Source: Brachycybe producta (Eukaryota > Arthropoda > Diplopoda > Playtdesmida > Andrognathidae). From it: DNA of 64,000 bases. The translations under genes were made by a program, and so were the position numbers. The stretch is taken from contig JAUPFP010000095.1 in the NCBI GenBank assembly GCA_036925085.1, positions 454,370 through 518,369 on the forward strand. Reading direction: 5' to 3'. Numbering within the stretch: the first letter of the stretch is position 1; each line of letters begins with the position of its first letter. Shown here one piece after another: positions 31,531 through 41,784 of the stretch. Under the pieces are notes generated by a model. It saw nothing but the letters and a program-made list of their open reading frames with translations, was not told the DNA's origin and did not search any database.

Positions 31531-32777
31531 AAATATAATATAATTTTAAAAAGTTCACATTAGCCTATGAGTACGTTCTGTTTCGAAGCTGCTCGATGGT
31601 CTCGATCGTCACGTTTGAGGCGAGTCAGTGACTCAGATCTATGCAAAAATTGTTTTATCAATAAATTTGATTTTTTGATTAATTAAGAATGTAAGTAGAT
31701 CATTTATTTTGTTCCTGTAGCATTAGATGGCGCCACTAGCCCTCCTCCCATAGAAATGTACAGACACTCTTCACCTTCCTTCCTTTTTTTTTCACGTGGC
31801 AAACTTTTAATTGCGTCATCGCTATTTCTACACGTGCTCTCTCTTCACTTATATGATGTTCTGGGAGTATGGTTGTCCACGTGCTGATAATTAAGGTTGT
31901 TTTGGACGCTTTTAGAGCTAAAAGGCTGCATTCTATGTCAACTAATTGGCGAGTGTAGTTTGTCACCTATTGGAGGTTGCAGGCGCCATCTACCTTGCAT
32001 TGACACAAGTATTTTTCTATCAGTTCCGTCGTATGGAGCCCTCTTAATTTAAATTTGACACGAATGGCGTCTCATACATACCATATTCCTCCAGCCACCT
32101 TTAAAGTGCTTTGGAATAGAAGCTGAACAGGCAAGCAACTCGGTATATTTTTCAACTGTATCCATATGTCACTTAATTTTTTTTAAGAATTTGAGTATTT
32201 TTAGTTTTTTTTTAGAGAACGAGAAAGGGTAGGTTCAGGAACGTCAGGGGATTCGAGGGGAAAGGTTCTTTCGGTAAGGGGGATTGAATGGAGGAAGGAT
32301 TGCAATTACTGAACAGATGCTAGCAGGATGTGTGTGTGTGATACACGAAAATTGAGTAATTTGAGAGAGAAAAAACTTTTTAGTATTTCGATTGAAAAAC
32401 ACAGATGCCAAAAAACAACATAAAATTAAAATTTAGTGTTCGTCTTGACTTCTAGTGTCGATATTGATTGATACCAATAGAAGTTGTTTGTTTCTCGAAG
32501 GTGTTAGATTTTTTATAAATGAAAGTGGTTAATAATTGTCATTCACATGCAGATTGAATGCTTTAATGAAGCTATGAATGACAATCATGAATTGAAAAAC
32601 AAGAATTTTATTTAAAGGTGGCTGAATAGATATTTTATTTCGTTTTTGTCACCCTCCTCCCCCGCTCTGGTATGTCACTCCACGTTGTTTTTTTAAAAAT
32701 GTCTCAAAATGTATTTCATACTAGAAGAGTACAAAGAAAGGTTCAAATGGTTCATAATTTTTTATTATTATTTATAC
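31531..32777. other. Intergenic with MITE fragments
   Basis: Contains the fragment GGCGTCTCATACATAC (32063), AAGGTGGCTGAATAGATATT (32617) and a CATACTAGAAGAGTAC half MITE (32719). No exon recognised. Confidence 0.4.
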
Positions 32778-33149
32778 CAAGCATGTCAAACTCAAAGGCT
32801 AACACGGGCCAAATAAACAAGGTCTAAGTTTATGTGGGCCGCAAAAAAACAAAAACTTCAATTTTCATAGAAACGTAGGTTTATTTCGAAAAGAACAAAG
32901 ACAATAGATTGTTACTTTAGAAATATAATAAGGGCAGCACAAAATGAGAAATATTATCTAGATTTCAAAAGGTGACAAAAAGTCGTAAATGGATGGGAAA
33001 AAAAGGTGGTAAATCTATAAAAGTAGTAGTATATAATTTGAAATTTTAAAAATTAAGCTACGAAATTTTTATTAAAATTTTTGTTACATGCCGTTATATT
33101 GGCTGTGCCACAAAGGTATTCGTTGTGGGCCGCGAGTTTGAGATGCTTG
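32778..33149. mobile_element. hAT-type non-autonomous element with perfect 8-bp TSD
   Basis: 372-bp element with ends CAAGCATGTCAAACTCAAAG and GCGAGTTTGAGATGCTTG. It is flanked by ATTTATAC on both sides (32770-32777 and 33150-33157). Subterminal GGGCC blocks (CACGGGCCAAAT, GTGGGCCGC) are inverted as well. No transposase. Confidence 0.88.
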
Positions 33150-34282
33150 ATTTATATACTCTTCTAATTTGAAAGGACCGTGGAGTTTGCATTCTATAAG
33201 AGCTGTAAGTCGTACTCCTCCACTCCTCCTGTATTTTTCTGTTTGCTATTAAAAGAGGGGATAGGAGTGTGGTTGAGGTGGTTGTAGCAAATTATTTTAC
33301 TATTTTAAGAAAGCTCTAAATCGATGTTTGCATTCTAAAAAAATGGTTTATATTGTTTATATAAATATATTGACTTTTAAACTGGCGATGGTTTTTTTTT
33401 ATACAATGAGGTCAATTTATTTCAAATTTGTGTTTGCTATTGTTTTTTTGTTGTTGTTTTCTAGGCTCTCTAATGTTTTTATCGCATGGAAAATTTATGT
33501 TTTGTGACAAATTTCTCTTGGGAGAAAATGAACCCAATATTAATTATTAATGACTAACAAACCGTGACCAACATATGTCCACAAGAACAAATCAGACTGA
33601 CAAATGCATTAGTTTTGTATATTAGTTTTTTTGGTGGGGGGGGGGGGGATGTTATTTTTTTTTTCTTTTGGTTCTCATTTTAAAAATGATTCCCCCCCCC
33701 CCCCCCCCCCCCCCAAAAAAAAACCACAATAATCTCTAACTTGATTGATGTTTTTCGATTCGTTTTTGTTTCTAACTTATAAGAACGTGGGTTTTTCGAA
33801 TCAGCTGACCATTAAGTGACCATCATGATAAATTGTTCATCATTTATGAGGTGGTTAGATTAGAGAGAGAGAAAGAGATGATTTGAAAAGGGAAGAAGAA
33901 GGAGGAGGGTTGAACAGGAGGCACTTTCAGGTAATTTTCTTTTGCGAATTGAAGCTTCAAACGGGAGAAAAAAATCTCACAAATTAAAGGGCAGCAGCAG
34001 AACCAACAAGAAGGAAAAAGGTAGCTGGAATGATGATTAAATCTCTGTCTGGACCATTGGTTGAATTATGTTTTTGGTTCACTGCTGATGGGTCAAGAGA
34101 TATTCATCACCTGTTTGACCTCCTCATCGTTCTTTTTCTTCTTCATAGGTGGAGATTGAAACACAAAATCGGATTAATTATATCTAAACAAAAAAAAACT
34201 AACTACGGCCCAAATTCAAGAAGACAAAACTTGGTATTTGAAATCGCTTTTAACTCGAACCTGGAGACCAGTGGCCTTATTA
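33150..34282. other. Intergenic with long poly-C and poly-G tracts
   Basis: A run of G at about 33637-33648 and a run of more than 20 C at 33692-33714. A purine-rich stretch AGAGAGAGAAAGAGATGA is at 33865. The open frame 34030-34293 has no recognisable domain and no splice context, so it is not called. Confidence 0.4.
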
Positions 34283-34432
34283 CAGAAAGATAATAGGACT
34301 TTCATATGACAGTAACACTCACAAAAACATACGAGCTCGTATTACAAAATATTATGACAAATATTGTCATATGACTGCCATTGACTTTTGTACAGTATTA
34401 TATTATTGTCATAAAATAAAATAACATCATTG
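34283..34432. repeat. CATATGACAGTAACA-type dispersed repeat
   Basis: TTTCATATGACAGTAACACT, TTACAAAATATTATGACAAA and TATTGTCATATGACTG are shared with 9408-9594, 52765-52975 and 53555-53712. Confidence 0.5.
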
Positions 34433-34536
34433 GATTTTTTTATAAAAAATGTTTTAAGATGGTTTTAAGGTGTTAACGGCGCCTCTCGAACTCTTCATTA
34501 TTCTGTTTTTCAGGTACAAAATGAAGAGAAACTTGA

Positions 34537-34845
34537 AATTAGAAACTAGAAAGGGTGCTCAACATGGTAAAACATGATCAAGGTATTTGAGTGTCGTTGC
34601 CAAGTATTATGAACGTCGATTTTCTAAATGCATTGGAATTCAATTGAAAATCTCTAGTATGATATTGGACCACGGTCGATATCTTTCAAAATTAGCTTTT
34701 TATGTGTGTTTGAAAATAACATTTAAGACGACGGTGCATAGTATAGACAATATTTTTTTAAACTTTTGTCTAAAAAAGTTTTATTTTGAAAGATATCAAC
34801 ATGAAAAAATACCCATAATTCTGAAAATACTTTCTAGTTTCTCTT
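34537..34845. mobile_element. TTAGAAACTAGAAG hairpin MITE with internal insertion
   Basis: Left ATTAGAAACTAGAAAGGGTG and right GTTTTATTTTGAAAGATATC...CTTTCTAGTTTCT. In the centre sits about 90 bp (TTCTAAATGCATTGGAATTC, AATTGAAAATCT, TTGGACCACGGTC) that recurs at 36786-36860 and, inverted, at 37090-37160, so another element has inserted here. Confidence 0.6.
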
Positions 34846-35107
34846 AATTTTGCTCTTCTGAAAGACAGAATGAATAATCAGAATTCGAAAATCAATTAAA
34901 AAAGTGATTTTAAGTTCAATACAAACAATTTCTAGTCGCTTTTTTTTGTTGGTAGAATGTCGTCACATATGAGAGAAAGTATTATAGAGATATTTCAAAT
35001 GATGTACATATCAAATTGATTGGTGGAATGGCAATACATTTGTCATTAAAAAGTAAGGGTGGATGGGATAATGTTATAAATAATGTTGCCATTGGTTTCA
35101 TTCCAGG
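34846..35107. other. Intergenic, nothing recognised
   Basis: AT-rich spacer. Confidence 0.3.
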
Positions 35108-35116
35108 GTTGATGTG

Positions 35117-35322
35117 ACAGGTAGTTAGAAATAGATGAAAACTTCAGTTGTCTCCGCCATTGTTATGACGACCGGCAACTTCTAATTGGCTGGTTATGAA
35201 GTCTGACGTCACATGCTTCGCCCTTTTCAACGTCGAACCACACAACAAACCAATTAGAAGTTCCCGGTCGTGATAAAAAGGGCGGAGCCAACTGAAGTTT
35301 TCACCTATTTCTAACTGCCTGT
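35117..35322. mobile_element. Mutator-like palindromic MITE with perfect 9-bp TSD
   Basis: 206-bp palindrome ACAGGTAGTTAGAAATAG...CTATTTCTAACTGCCTGT, flanked by GTTGATGTG at 35108-35116 and again at 35323-35331. A 9-bp duplication is the signature of Mutator-like elements. This copy fixes the family boundaries. Confidence 0.88.
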
Positions 35323-35331
35323 GTTGATGTG

Positions 35332-36019
35332 GGTCTTTGGGATTCAGACTCAGTGAGAGAGATGGGTTCTTATGAAGAAGGTGGTCTGCATGTAGTGGTG
35401 GGTAGAAAGGTAGAGGTCCTAGAGAAGACAATTTAGAACAAAAGCAACTTCAACTTCTGCCTAAAAGAGATTATTGTTAGCCTCTGTTAAGGTGGTTGTT
35501 ACGATGATGTGCGTGCGTAAATACAGGGTTGTTACCTATTGGTTTGACGCATTGCACATTTTAAAAGAGACAAATCTAATGTGTACCTGTATAGTAAGTA
35601 CATGGTGAGAGGGACATAGCTGAGGGTTGGAATAAGTGGAGGAGAGGAGGTATTTGGGGGTGGGGGGAAGGTTTGCGTTTACGGTTTTATTTGCCTGAGA
35701 AAAAGGACATCTGGTTTTTTTTGTGGCTAGTCAGTCGTCTTTTCTTTTCTCTCTTTGCAGCTTTGTGTTTGATGCAAATGTAGGCCTATATTATGTAGTA
35801 TATTTTGTCTCTCAAGACCTCATCATCCATGATTATAGGGTTTATTCATACATATACATGTATATATATATAGGCAATAGGGTAATTCAATAAACCGTAA
35901 ACGTGTAACAAAATGGCGTACAATTGTACTATGTTTTTAGGCTTTATAAAAAATTGTCTTCTGTTTGAAAGTGGAATTTAGTTTAAAAATCATGAAAGTT
36001 ACTACTACGCTTTTGAAAC
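35332..36019. other. Intergenic, nothing recognised
   Basis: G-rich and AT-rich segments, with (TA)n near 35862. A strong-looking pyrimidine tract with CAG at 35740-35760 is not followed by a supported exon. Confidence 0.35.
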
Positions 36020-36445
36020 TTAGCGGTTTTTGTTAAAATTAGAGGTGGAACGAATCCTAAATTTTCTTGAATCCGAATTCGAAAAGGTTCTCGAATCTCT
36101 CATATAAGAATTCTATATTATTCATTAAGAAGATACAAATAAATGAATATTAAATTATTATTTTATTAATAATAATAAAAACACAGTTTGACGGCACTCA
36201 GGGTCGCCACAAGGTGATATTGATGATCCGGGTACCACCGAAATTACAACAACCGCCGGTTTTTGTCGTTAGTGAACGCTTCTATTGGACGTCAATGGAG
36301 TAAAAATAATTTTACCAAAGTTTTTAACAGTTTTTTTTTTAGGTTAGGATTCAAAAGACGAAAAAAGCGCGAAGATTCGAGTTTTCGAATCTGGAATATT
36401 TTTCAAGATTTGCGGGATTCGAATGTTCCATCCCCACTTAAATTC
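36020..36445 (+). mobile_element. Dispersed element with GAATCC/TTCGAA ends, copy 1
   Basis: About 425 bp: GAGGTGGAACGAATCCTAAA at one end, GGATTCGAATGTTCC at the other. Inner landmarks are GGCACTCAGGGTCGCCACAA, GCTTCTATTGGACGTCAATG and GAAAAAAGCGCGAAGATTCG. A diverged inverted copy is at 63275-63690. Coding capacity not seen. Confidence 0.65.
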
Positions 36446-37281
36446 ATAAAAAGCTTTTATTTAGACAAAATAAAGCAAAAATGATTGATTGTTAAATATT
36501 ATTAACAAAGTTATGGCCGTGGTGAGCCTTGGCACACGGACCTTTTTTGAGTGGTTGACGTCGAGGGTCTGTGGTTGCAATCTACTGACTGGTATGGAAA
36601 AGACACTTTCCTTTCTACAAGAGCCACTCTCTAACTCGACAACTAAAAAGTGGTCCGTGGGCCAAAGGCTCTAAAGGTGGATTCACATTAGTGTTTTTAC
36701 ACACTATCCGGTTATAACACGGTCCGGTTATGGATACTGGTCATTTTTTTAATGAAAAACTATGATCTTAAGGGTGTTCGCCATTGTGAACGCCGACTTT
36801 CTAAATACATTGAATTTCAATTGAAAATCTATACATGTAATACGATATTTGACCACAGTCAACAGGACCCTGCGTTGACAATGTAAGTATGAATCAGCCC
36901 GTACTTAGCAATTAGTTATGAAGTGTAGGACGACGTCACGCAACACACCTTGCAACATATTTGTGTGTTTTTGAGATTAGGACAGAGTTGTATTTTTGTT
37001 GAACAAATGTTGTAGGATTGATGAAGGTGATTGATTGGTATGCTAATTTACTGTTGATTCACACTATACAACCACTGCGGTGTCTTGTTTGTTGTCCGTG
37101 GTCAAATATTGTACTACATGTAAGGATTTTCAAATGAAATCCAATGCATTTAGAAACGAGCTGGTGTTCACACTGTGGGATCATTTGTATTTCAATAGAA
37201 AAATTTGAATGAACCGTACCCAGTCCGTGTGTACCTGGACCCATCTGGCTATCCGAGCCTTTCGATTTTGAAAGGTCTAGT
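36446..37281. repeat. Intergenic with CACATTAGTGTTTTTACAC-type palindromic remnants
   Basis: GGTGGATTCACATTAGTG at 36675 and TGTTGATTCACACTATACAA at 37052, and repeated TTCAATTGAAAATC blocks in opposite orientation (36808 and 37125), mark one or two eroded palindromic elements. 36489-36674 contains AAAGTGGTCCGTGGGCC-type text and no exon. Confidence 0.4.
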
Positions 37282-37288
37282 GTGGAAC

Positions 37289-38163
37289 CTTAGACTATTA
37301 CTCTACTGGACTGGCAACTCCCTATCTTCTAGATGTTAAAGCGTTAAAAGCATGTTCATAGGCAAAATAAGGCAAAGTGACGCAGCTCCGCCTGGTGGCA
37401 TTATTTTAAAAGAAAATCGTTGGATAGATTTTTTTTTTTTTTTTTTTTTTGCAAACGGGAAGACATTGGGGGTGAATCATGTACTGTATGGTAAATTTTA
37501 GTTTTTTCACGTTTCACTGGATTTTCCAATTTTAATTCTATTCTAGGAATCCAGTAAAATGCGGATAAAAAAGTAAAATGAATTTCCATATGTGATATTC
37601 TGCCGTGAATTTGTGTAAATCTTAGTGAATCTCGTAAATGATTTTTTTTAATGTCGGCCCAGTTGTCGTTTCGTCTCCTAAGCAAAAAATGGTCGGAAAA
37701 CGTTGTTGTTACGGTGTTTGTGACTCGCGTTTTCCTGATAATAGACCACAACCAAAACAGGTAACATTTTACAAATTACCTAATCCTAAAAAGGAACCCT
37801 TAAAATGTGGAAGGTGGGTTGCTGCTTGCAGCAGAAAAAATTTTACAATAGCTAATGTGAAGTCATTTACATACGTTTGTGGGCTACATTTTGTTGGTGA
37901 AAACGGACCCACGCGTGAAAATCCTGACCCTTTACCAGCAAGTTATTCACTGTAATTCTTCATCGACCATACTTTTTATAATATATATAAAAATCCACCC
38001 TATATAACTACAAAATAAACTCGTCCAAAGTTTTGCTTTGACAGTAATGTTCATATACCATAGTCCCGCTAGAGGCGCCACTTCAAAAACGACGTCACGA
38101 CGATTGAAAACTGTCCAGCACAAAATTTCGGGAGTTGCCAGTCCAGTAGAGTAATAGTCTAAG
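37289..38163 (+). mobile_element. THAP-carrying DNA transposon derivative with 34-bp TIRs
   Basis: 34-bp perfect inverted ends (37289-37322 and 38130-38163), beginning CTTAGACTATTACTC and ending TGGCAACTCCC, are flanked by GTGGAAC on both sides (37282-37288 and 38164-38170). The 875-bp interior carries a THAP-domain frame but no catalytic domain. Site-specific THAP DNA-binding domains are the N-terminal part of P-element-type transposases. This is most simply an internally deleted transposon that kept the DNA-binding exon. The superfamily is not fixed: a 7-bp repeat is visible, whereas P elements make 8. Confidence 0.85.
37689..37955 (+). CDS. THAP zinc-finger domain protein inside a transposon
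   Basis: 88 aa from the ATG at 37689 (an upstream in-frame ATG at 37638 adds 17 aa). The C2CH THAP signature is complete: CCYGVC at the N-terminus, a CGRWVAAC segment with the invariant Trp, and CGLHF at the end (Cx2H), followed by the NPDPLPASY tail typical of transposon THAP domains. THAP domains bind DNA and recognise transposon ends or promoters. It stops right after the domain, so it is either an exon whose partner was lost or a stand-alone DNA-binding protein able to occupy the ends of related elements. Intact frame with no stop. Expression unknown. Confidence 0.8.
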   Translation: MVGKRCCYGVCDSRFPDNRPQPKQVTFYKLPNPKKEPLKCGRWVAACSRKNFTIANVKSFTYVCGLHFVGENGPTRENPDPLPASYSL

Positions 38164-38170
38164 GTGGAAC

Positions 38171-38660
38171 AACCCTTAGCCTACCAGAAATGCGCGAGGC
38201 TCACAAACCCCACCATACGTATAAAGCCCATGGGCTTTTTTTAAGAAAATTGCCAACCCAGCTCATGGGTGCAATGCCGTCTTAAAAATTACTGGGGCCC
38301 TGGGCTAAGTAAAAAAACGGGGCCCACAATCCCAAACACAAATGTTACATTTAAACATAGATACAGAATGTTAAGTTAAGAAATGAGACCCTGAGCTACA
38401 ACACAGCTACCGCAGTACTACCATCTATGTTTTACAAATTTCCCCACGCGTGGGGCTGGGCTGTGTGTGCGTGGGCTGGGTTCAATATGCGCTGGGGCTA
38501 AAAATGGCACTTCATGGGTAACGTTTACGTACGATTCTTGAATCTAGAGGACCTTTTTAGTCGCGCCACTCAAGTGTATTTATTTCAAAATGAATGAGGA
38601 AAAAAGGTCAAAACAGACTTCATCATGTAGTGACGTAAACATTCTTATACAATATTATCT
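38171..38660. other. Intergenic, nothing recognised
   Basis: Contains GGGGCCCTGGGCTAAG (38295) and GGGGCTGGGCTGTG (38450), which look like fragments of another GC-rich-ended element. No exon. Confidence 0.35.
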
Positions 38661-38808
38661 TACTGTCAATCTGCGGAATCAGTCAATCTTCAAAACAACC
38701 AACATGTTAGTGAATCTGCAAAATGCAACACCTAAAATGTATTGAATTTTGCAGATTCACCAGCAGTTTGGTGTTTTGCAGATTGACTGATTCCGCAGAT
38801 TGACAGTA
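38661..38808. mobile_element. 148-bp palindromic MITE, TACTGTCAATCTGCGG ends
   Basis: Perfect outer arms TACTGTCAATCTGCGGAATC with the reverse complement at the other end, and a diverged inner pair (GAATCTGCAAAATGCAACAC / TGAATTTTGCAGATTC). The repeated AATCTGC(A/G) motif suggests internal duplication. Confidence 0.7.
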
Positions 38809-39828
38809 ACATGTACATTCTAAAGGGAACAAACAAATAATAAGTTGACATAACAATAAGATAAACGACCAAAAGATAAACACTGAGGTCAAGTACGGTA
38901 TATGTGTTTGGAAAGGGGAGAAGAGGTCTGTGTGGCGGTGGGGGGGGGGGAGAGAAGAAACATGAGTTACTTGGAATGTAAGAATGAAGAAGAAAAAAAA
39001 ACAGGAATCAGGATTAAACTGGATAAGGACAGTAGGACACTTCTCGAATATCATTGTCTAGAATGTGACGTCATTCATTTGTTCTCTCTTCGAATTTTTT
39101 TTAATGACTTAAAAAAAATGACCAGAGGGCAATACATCATAATCTACACGTATATATATTGTGTCCTGGTTATTATATGATACTCTCTCTTGATGGGGTG
39201 TTTAGGAGTGGAATGATAACTGGGGGAGGGAAGGGGGGTTCATCATAGTGTTGTTGTTTTTTAAACTAATGAGTGAAGGAAGAGGGGAGGAGGAGGAGGA
39301 GGCTGGCCGGGAGGGGGTTGGAATGAAGTGAGTGAGTCTGAGCAGGTGTTCCGTTCCGTCTTTTCACCTGCATTTGTTTAAATACGCGGATCCCAACCAT
39401 GACACACACAAATTTTGCAATGTGTTTTTCTTTTGTTTTTTATATTTCATATTATTTTAATGTTTTGTTTTTTTGTAGAAATGTTAAAAGGGGGTGGGAA
39501 TGAAAAAGAGGTGGTTTCAAGGCTTATGGTCACCACCACCCTCAATTACATGAGCAAAACACAAAAAATATTCATTCTTTTATATTTTGTTCAATTATTT
39601 TACCATTAATTCACGGGAAATGATGGAGAGAAAGGGGGAGAAGGAGGATTTTGAAAGTAAGGTCAAACCGTACAAAATCCAGTCTTTATAAGAAATTTGT
39701 AGTTTCTAGTCTTTTATTTTGTCCAATTAAAATGGATTTCTGGTTAGTTTGATGAACGGTAATTTCATTCATGTGTGTTCTAAGGTTGATGTAATTAAAA
39801 TGTAGGAGGCTTACTAGAAACGTTTTCT
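38809..39828. other. Intergenic, nothing recognised
   Basis: G-rich (GGTGGGGGGGGGGAGAG at 38937) and purine-rich stretches, some repeat-like. Open frames at 38707-39180 on both strands have no recognisable domain. Confidence 0.35.
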
Positions 39829-40570
39829 TAGGCCCGGGCCTAGACGTAACTGCGTGAACTGCAGAATTGTCTACCGCTCAGGTCTAAGACTTGTGCAAAT
39901 CATTCTCACCGGTCGTTGGCGATAGCGGTGCTCAATTTGAACATGCCAGTAGTAACGCAGTACCTTATTTTTTCAGCAAATAAAATTCGCTCTTCAAAAT
40001 GCGTTTCTATAGGAAAGTTCAAATTGAGCACGGCTATCGCCAACGACCGCCGTCATCCTCTAAAGTCTAAACGATACAAGCATATGGCTGCAAGTTTTGC
40101 TCAGTTGTGTAGAACACAAATACAGCGAAATTGAATGAAGATTGTACCAAATTCTCTCTTCACGCTTCGGTTTGCAGCTGGACATGCGCAGGCGCGAAGT
40201 GAAAAAGTAGAACCATCCTGTCATGCACAAGTCACTTGCCTACAGGTGCCTAAAACTGCCCAGTTTTCCCCCACCTTACGCACTCAAGTATACAGGCATT
40301 TAGAAATCGGGACGAACACAAGTTGGCTCCGCCCTTTTTATGACGACCGGCAACTTCTAATTGGTTTGTTGTAGTGGTTCGACGTTGAAAAAGGCGGAGC
40401 ATGTGACGTCAGACGACATAACCAACCGATTAGAAGTTGCGTTCGTCATAAAAAGGGCGGAGCCAACTTGTGTTCGTCCCGATTTCTAAATGCCTGTCTC
40501 AAATATACTTGCGACGACAAACGTGTAGTTAATTTTGCGCTGTTAAATGTTACGTCTAGGGCCGACCTTA
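39829..40570. mobile_element. Foldback remnant enclosing a Mutator-like MITE
   Basis: Outer GGCCTAGACGTAACTG and TGTTACGTCTAGGGCC are inverted. An inner pair CGTTGGCGATAGCGGTGCTC / GAGCACGGCTATCGCCAACG spans 39913-40046. A Mutator-like MITE (40292-40497) is nested inside. Confidence 0.5.
40292..40497. mobile_element. Mutator-like palindromic MITE, 40.3 kb copy
   Basis: ACAGGCATTTAGAAATCGGG...CTAAATGCCTGT, flanked by CTCAAGTAT (40283-40291) and CTCAAATAT (40498-40506), a 9-bp duplication with one mismatch. Central GTCTGACGTCACATGC-type core as in the other copies. Confidence 0.85.
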
Positions 40571-40896
40571 TACTGGTTGTAATTTTTATTAATTACATTT
40601 GCTAAATTGAGCCAAGTGTGTTTCTTAAAAAGAGGTTTTAATTACTTCAACGATTACCATTAATGTGTATCCTAGATATTTAATAAAAAAATAATGCGGA
40701 GATGATTGCGTGTTTTATTATATTAATTTAATTGGATGTCTTTTGTAAGGTTTGTAAACGATTTAAATTGACGGTATTTCGTCAAGTTTGATTACTTAGT
40801 AATTTAGTCAAGAAACCAGAAAAATGCGGTTTTTCGGTTTAAGAACCTGGTTAATGATTACACCTAGATGCAAGCATTTTGCACGTAGCATGACCC
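40571..40896. other. Intergenic, nothing recognised
   Basis: AT-rich spacer. Confidence 0.3.
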
Positions 40897-40948
40897 CCCT
40901 TTGACGTCACGACTTTCAGTTACAACTGAAAGTCGTGACGTCAAAGGG
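40897..40948. repeat. Near-perfect 52-bp palindrome with two CRE cores
   Basis: Arms 40897-40921 and 40924-40948 are exact 25-bp reverse complements separated by 2 bases. Each arm contains TTTGACGTCACGACTTTCAG, i.e. one TGACGTCA palindrome per arm. Such cruciform-prone sequences are usually short-lived, so it is either recent or maintained. Confidence 0.8.
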
Positions 40949-41039
40949 TGTTTACCACCAAATTTAGGTCTGTGTCATTTTCTTCTCCTTCTTTTCCTGG
41001 ACTATACGTTCTGTCCCGAGCAGGTTCGGTCAGAGGTAA

Positions 41040-41205
41040 GAGTGCTTAGCACAAAACCTATGCTTGCCCCGCCCTTTTATGAGCGTCAGACCAATTAGAA
41101 ATAGATAAGGGCGGGCATTTGACATCAGACCAAATAAAAAACCAATTAGAAGTTGCCGTTCCTCATAAATGGGCGGGGCAAACCATGGTTTCGTGCTGAG
41201 CAAAC
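41040..41205. mobile_element. Mutator-like family relative, TGCTTAGCACAAAACC ends
   Basis: Outer TGCTTAGCACAAAACCTATG and ATGGTTTCGTGCTGAGCA are inverted, then GCCCCGCCCTTTTATGAG / CTCATAAATGGGCGGGGC. The core TAGAAGTTGCCGTTCCTCAT relates it to the ACAGGCAGTTAG family. Confidence 0.55.
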
Positions 41206-41600
41206 TTGCCTGTGGTCAGTCAAATGACGAGATGAAAGATGCGACAATACCAGTCGGATTTGACGAAATGTCTTATGAGAACCGCTGCGATGCTTGATAT
41301 CAATCCCACAATGATGGAGAAATTCTGAAAGACAACAACAACGACGCCTGAGCAGTGCCGCAACAAGGAATTTTGTGCCCGGAGACTACATCACTGTGAA
41401 CGCTCCTTACCTCCCTAAAGGCTATTCACGCAAATTTGAGTAGTTTGTATTAGTGTGAACCTTTTGTAAATTGTGCAAATTGCACGACGGGTTTACTAGC
41501 GTAATTTGTACAATACATGAAAACTACTAAATTAAATTAATATGCAATTAGGAAAATAGTCGCAAAAAAGTCGACTTTCAAAATTTGTCTTTTTTTTTAA
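41206..41600. other. Intergenic, nothing recognised
   Basis: No exon or element ends supported. Confidence 0.3.
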
Positions 41601-41609
41601 TTTTAATTT

Positions 41610-41760
41610 CTAAACGTTTGGCGCCCCTGTTTGTTGGCGCCCGGAGATTAACTTTCCTCCATCCTCCTCGTTGTTGCGCCACTGCGCCTGAGCCGGGATT
41701 CGAACCTGGGAGCCTGAGCACCACAAGCGGAGGAGGCTATCTCTACTGTGCTACCGAGGC
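41610..41760 (-). mobile_element. tRNA-derived SINE candidate
   Basis: The minus strand from 41760 to 41686 reads like a 75-nt tRNA relative. It has a GCCTCGG/CTCAGGC end pairing (about 6 of 7), an A-box-like TAGCACAGTAGAGA and a perfect B box GGTTCGAATCC. The middle does not fold into a normal anticodon arm (AGCCT pairs with AGGCT instead). It is followed by a GGCGCAAC/GGGCGCC body. Best read as the head of a SINE, not a functional tRNA. Confidence 0.5.
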
Positions 41761-41784
41761 GTCGGCACTTTTGTCATTTTCATA

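Noticed and set aside
33692..33714. Poly-C run as assembly gap filler
   Set aside because: Similar runs occur repeatedly with clean flanks; treated as real homopolymers, although their exact length is doubtful.
39415..39609. Hydrophobic 64-codon frame resembling a membrane peptide
   Set aside because: T-rich DNA produces Phe/Leu-rich chance frames; no start context or neighbours support it.
40135..40374. 79-codon plus-strand frame after 40.1 kb
   Set aside because: Its second half is the Mutator-like MITE and the first half has no domain or splice support.
41686..41760. Functional tRNA gene
   Set aside because: The B box is good but no normal anticodon arm forms; called as a SINE head instead.
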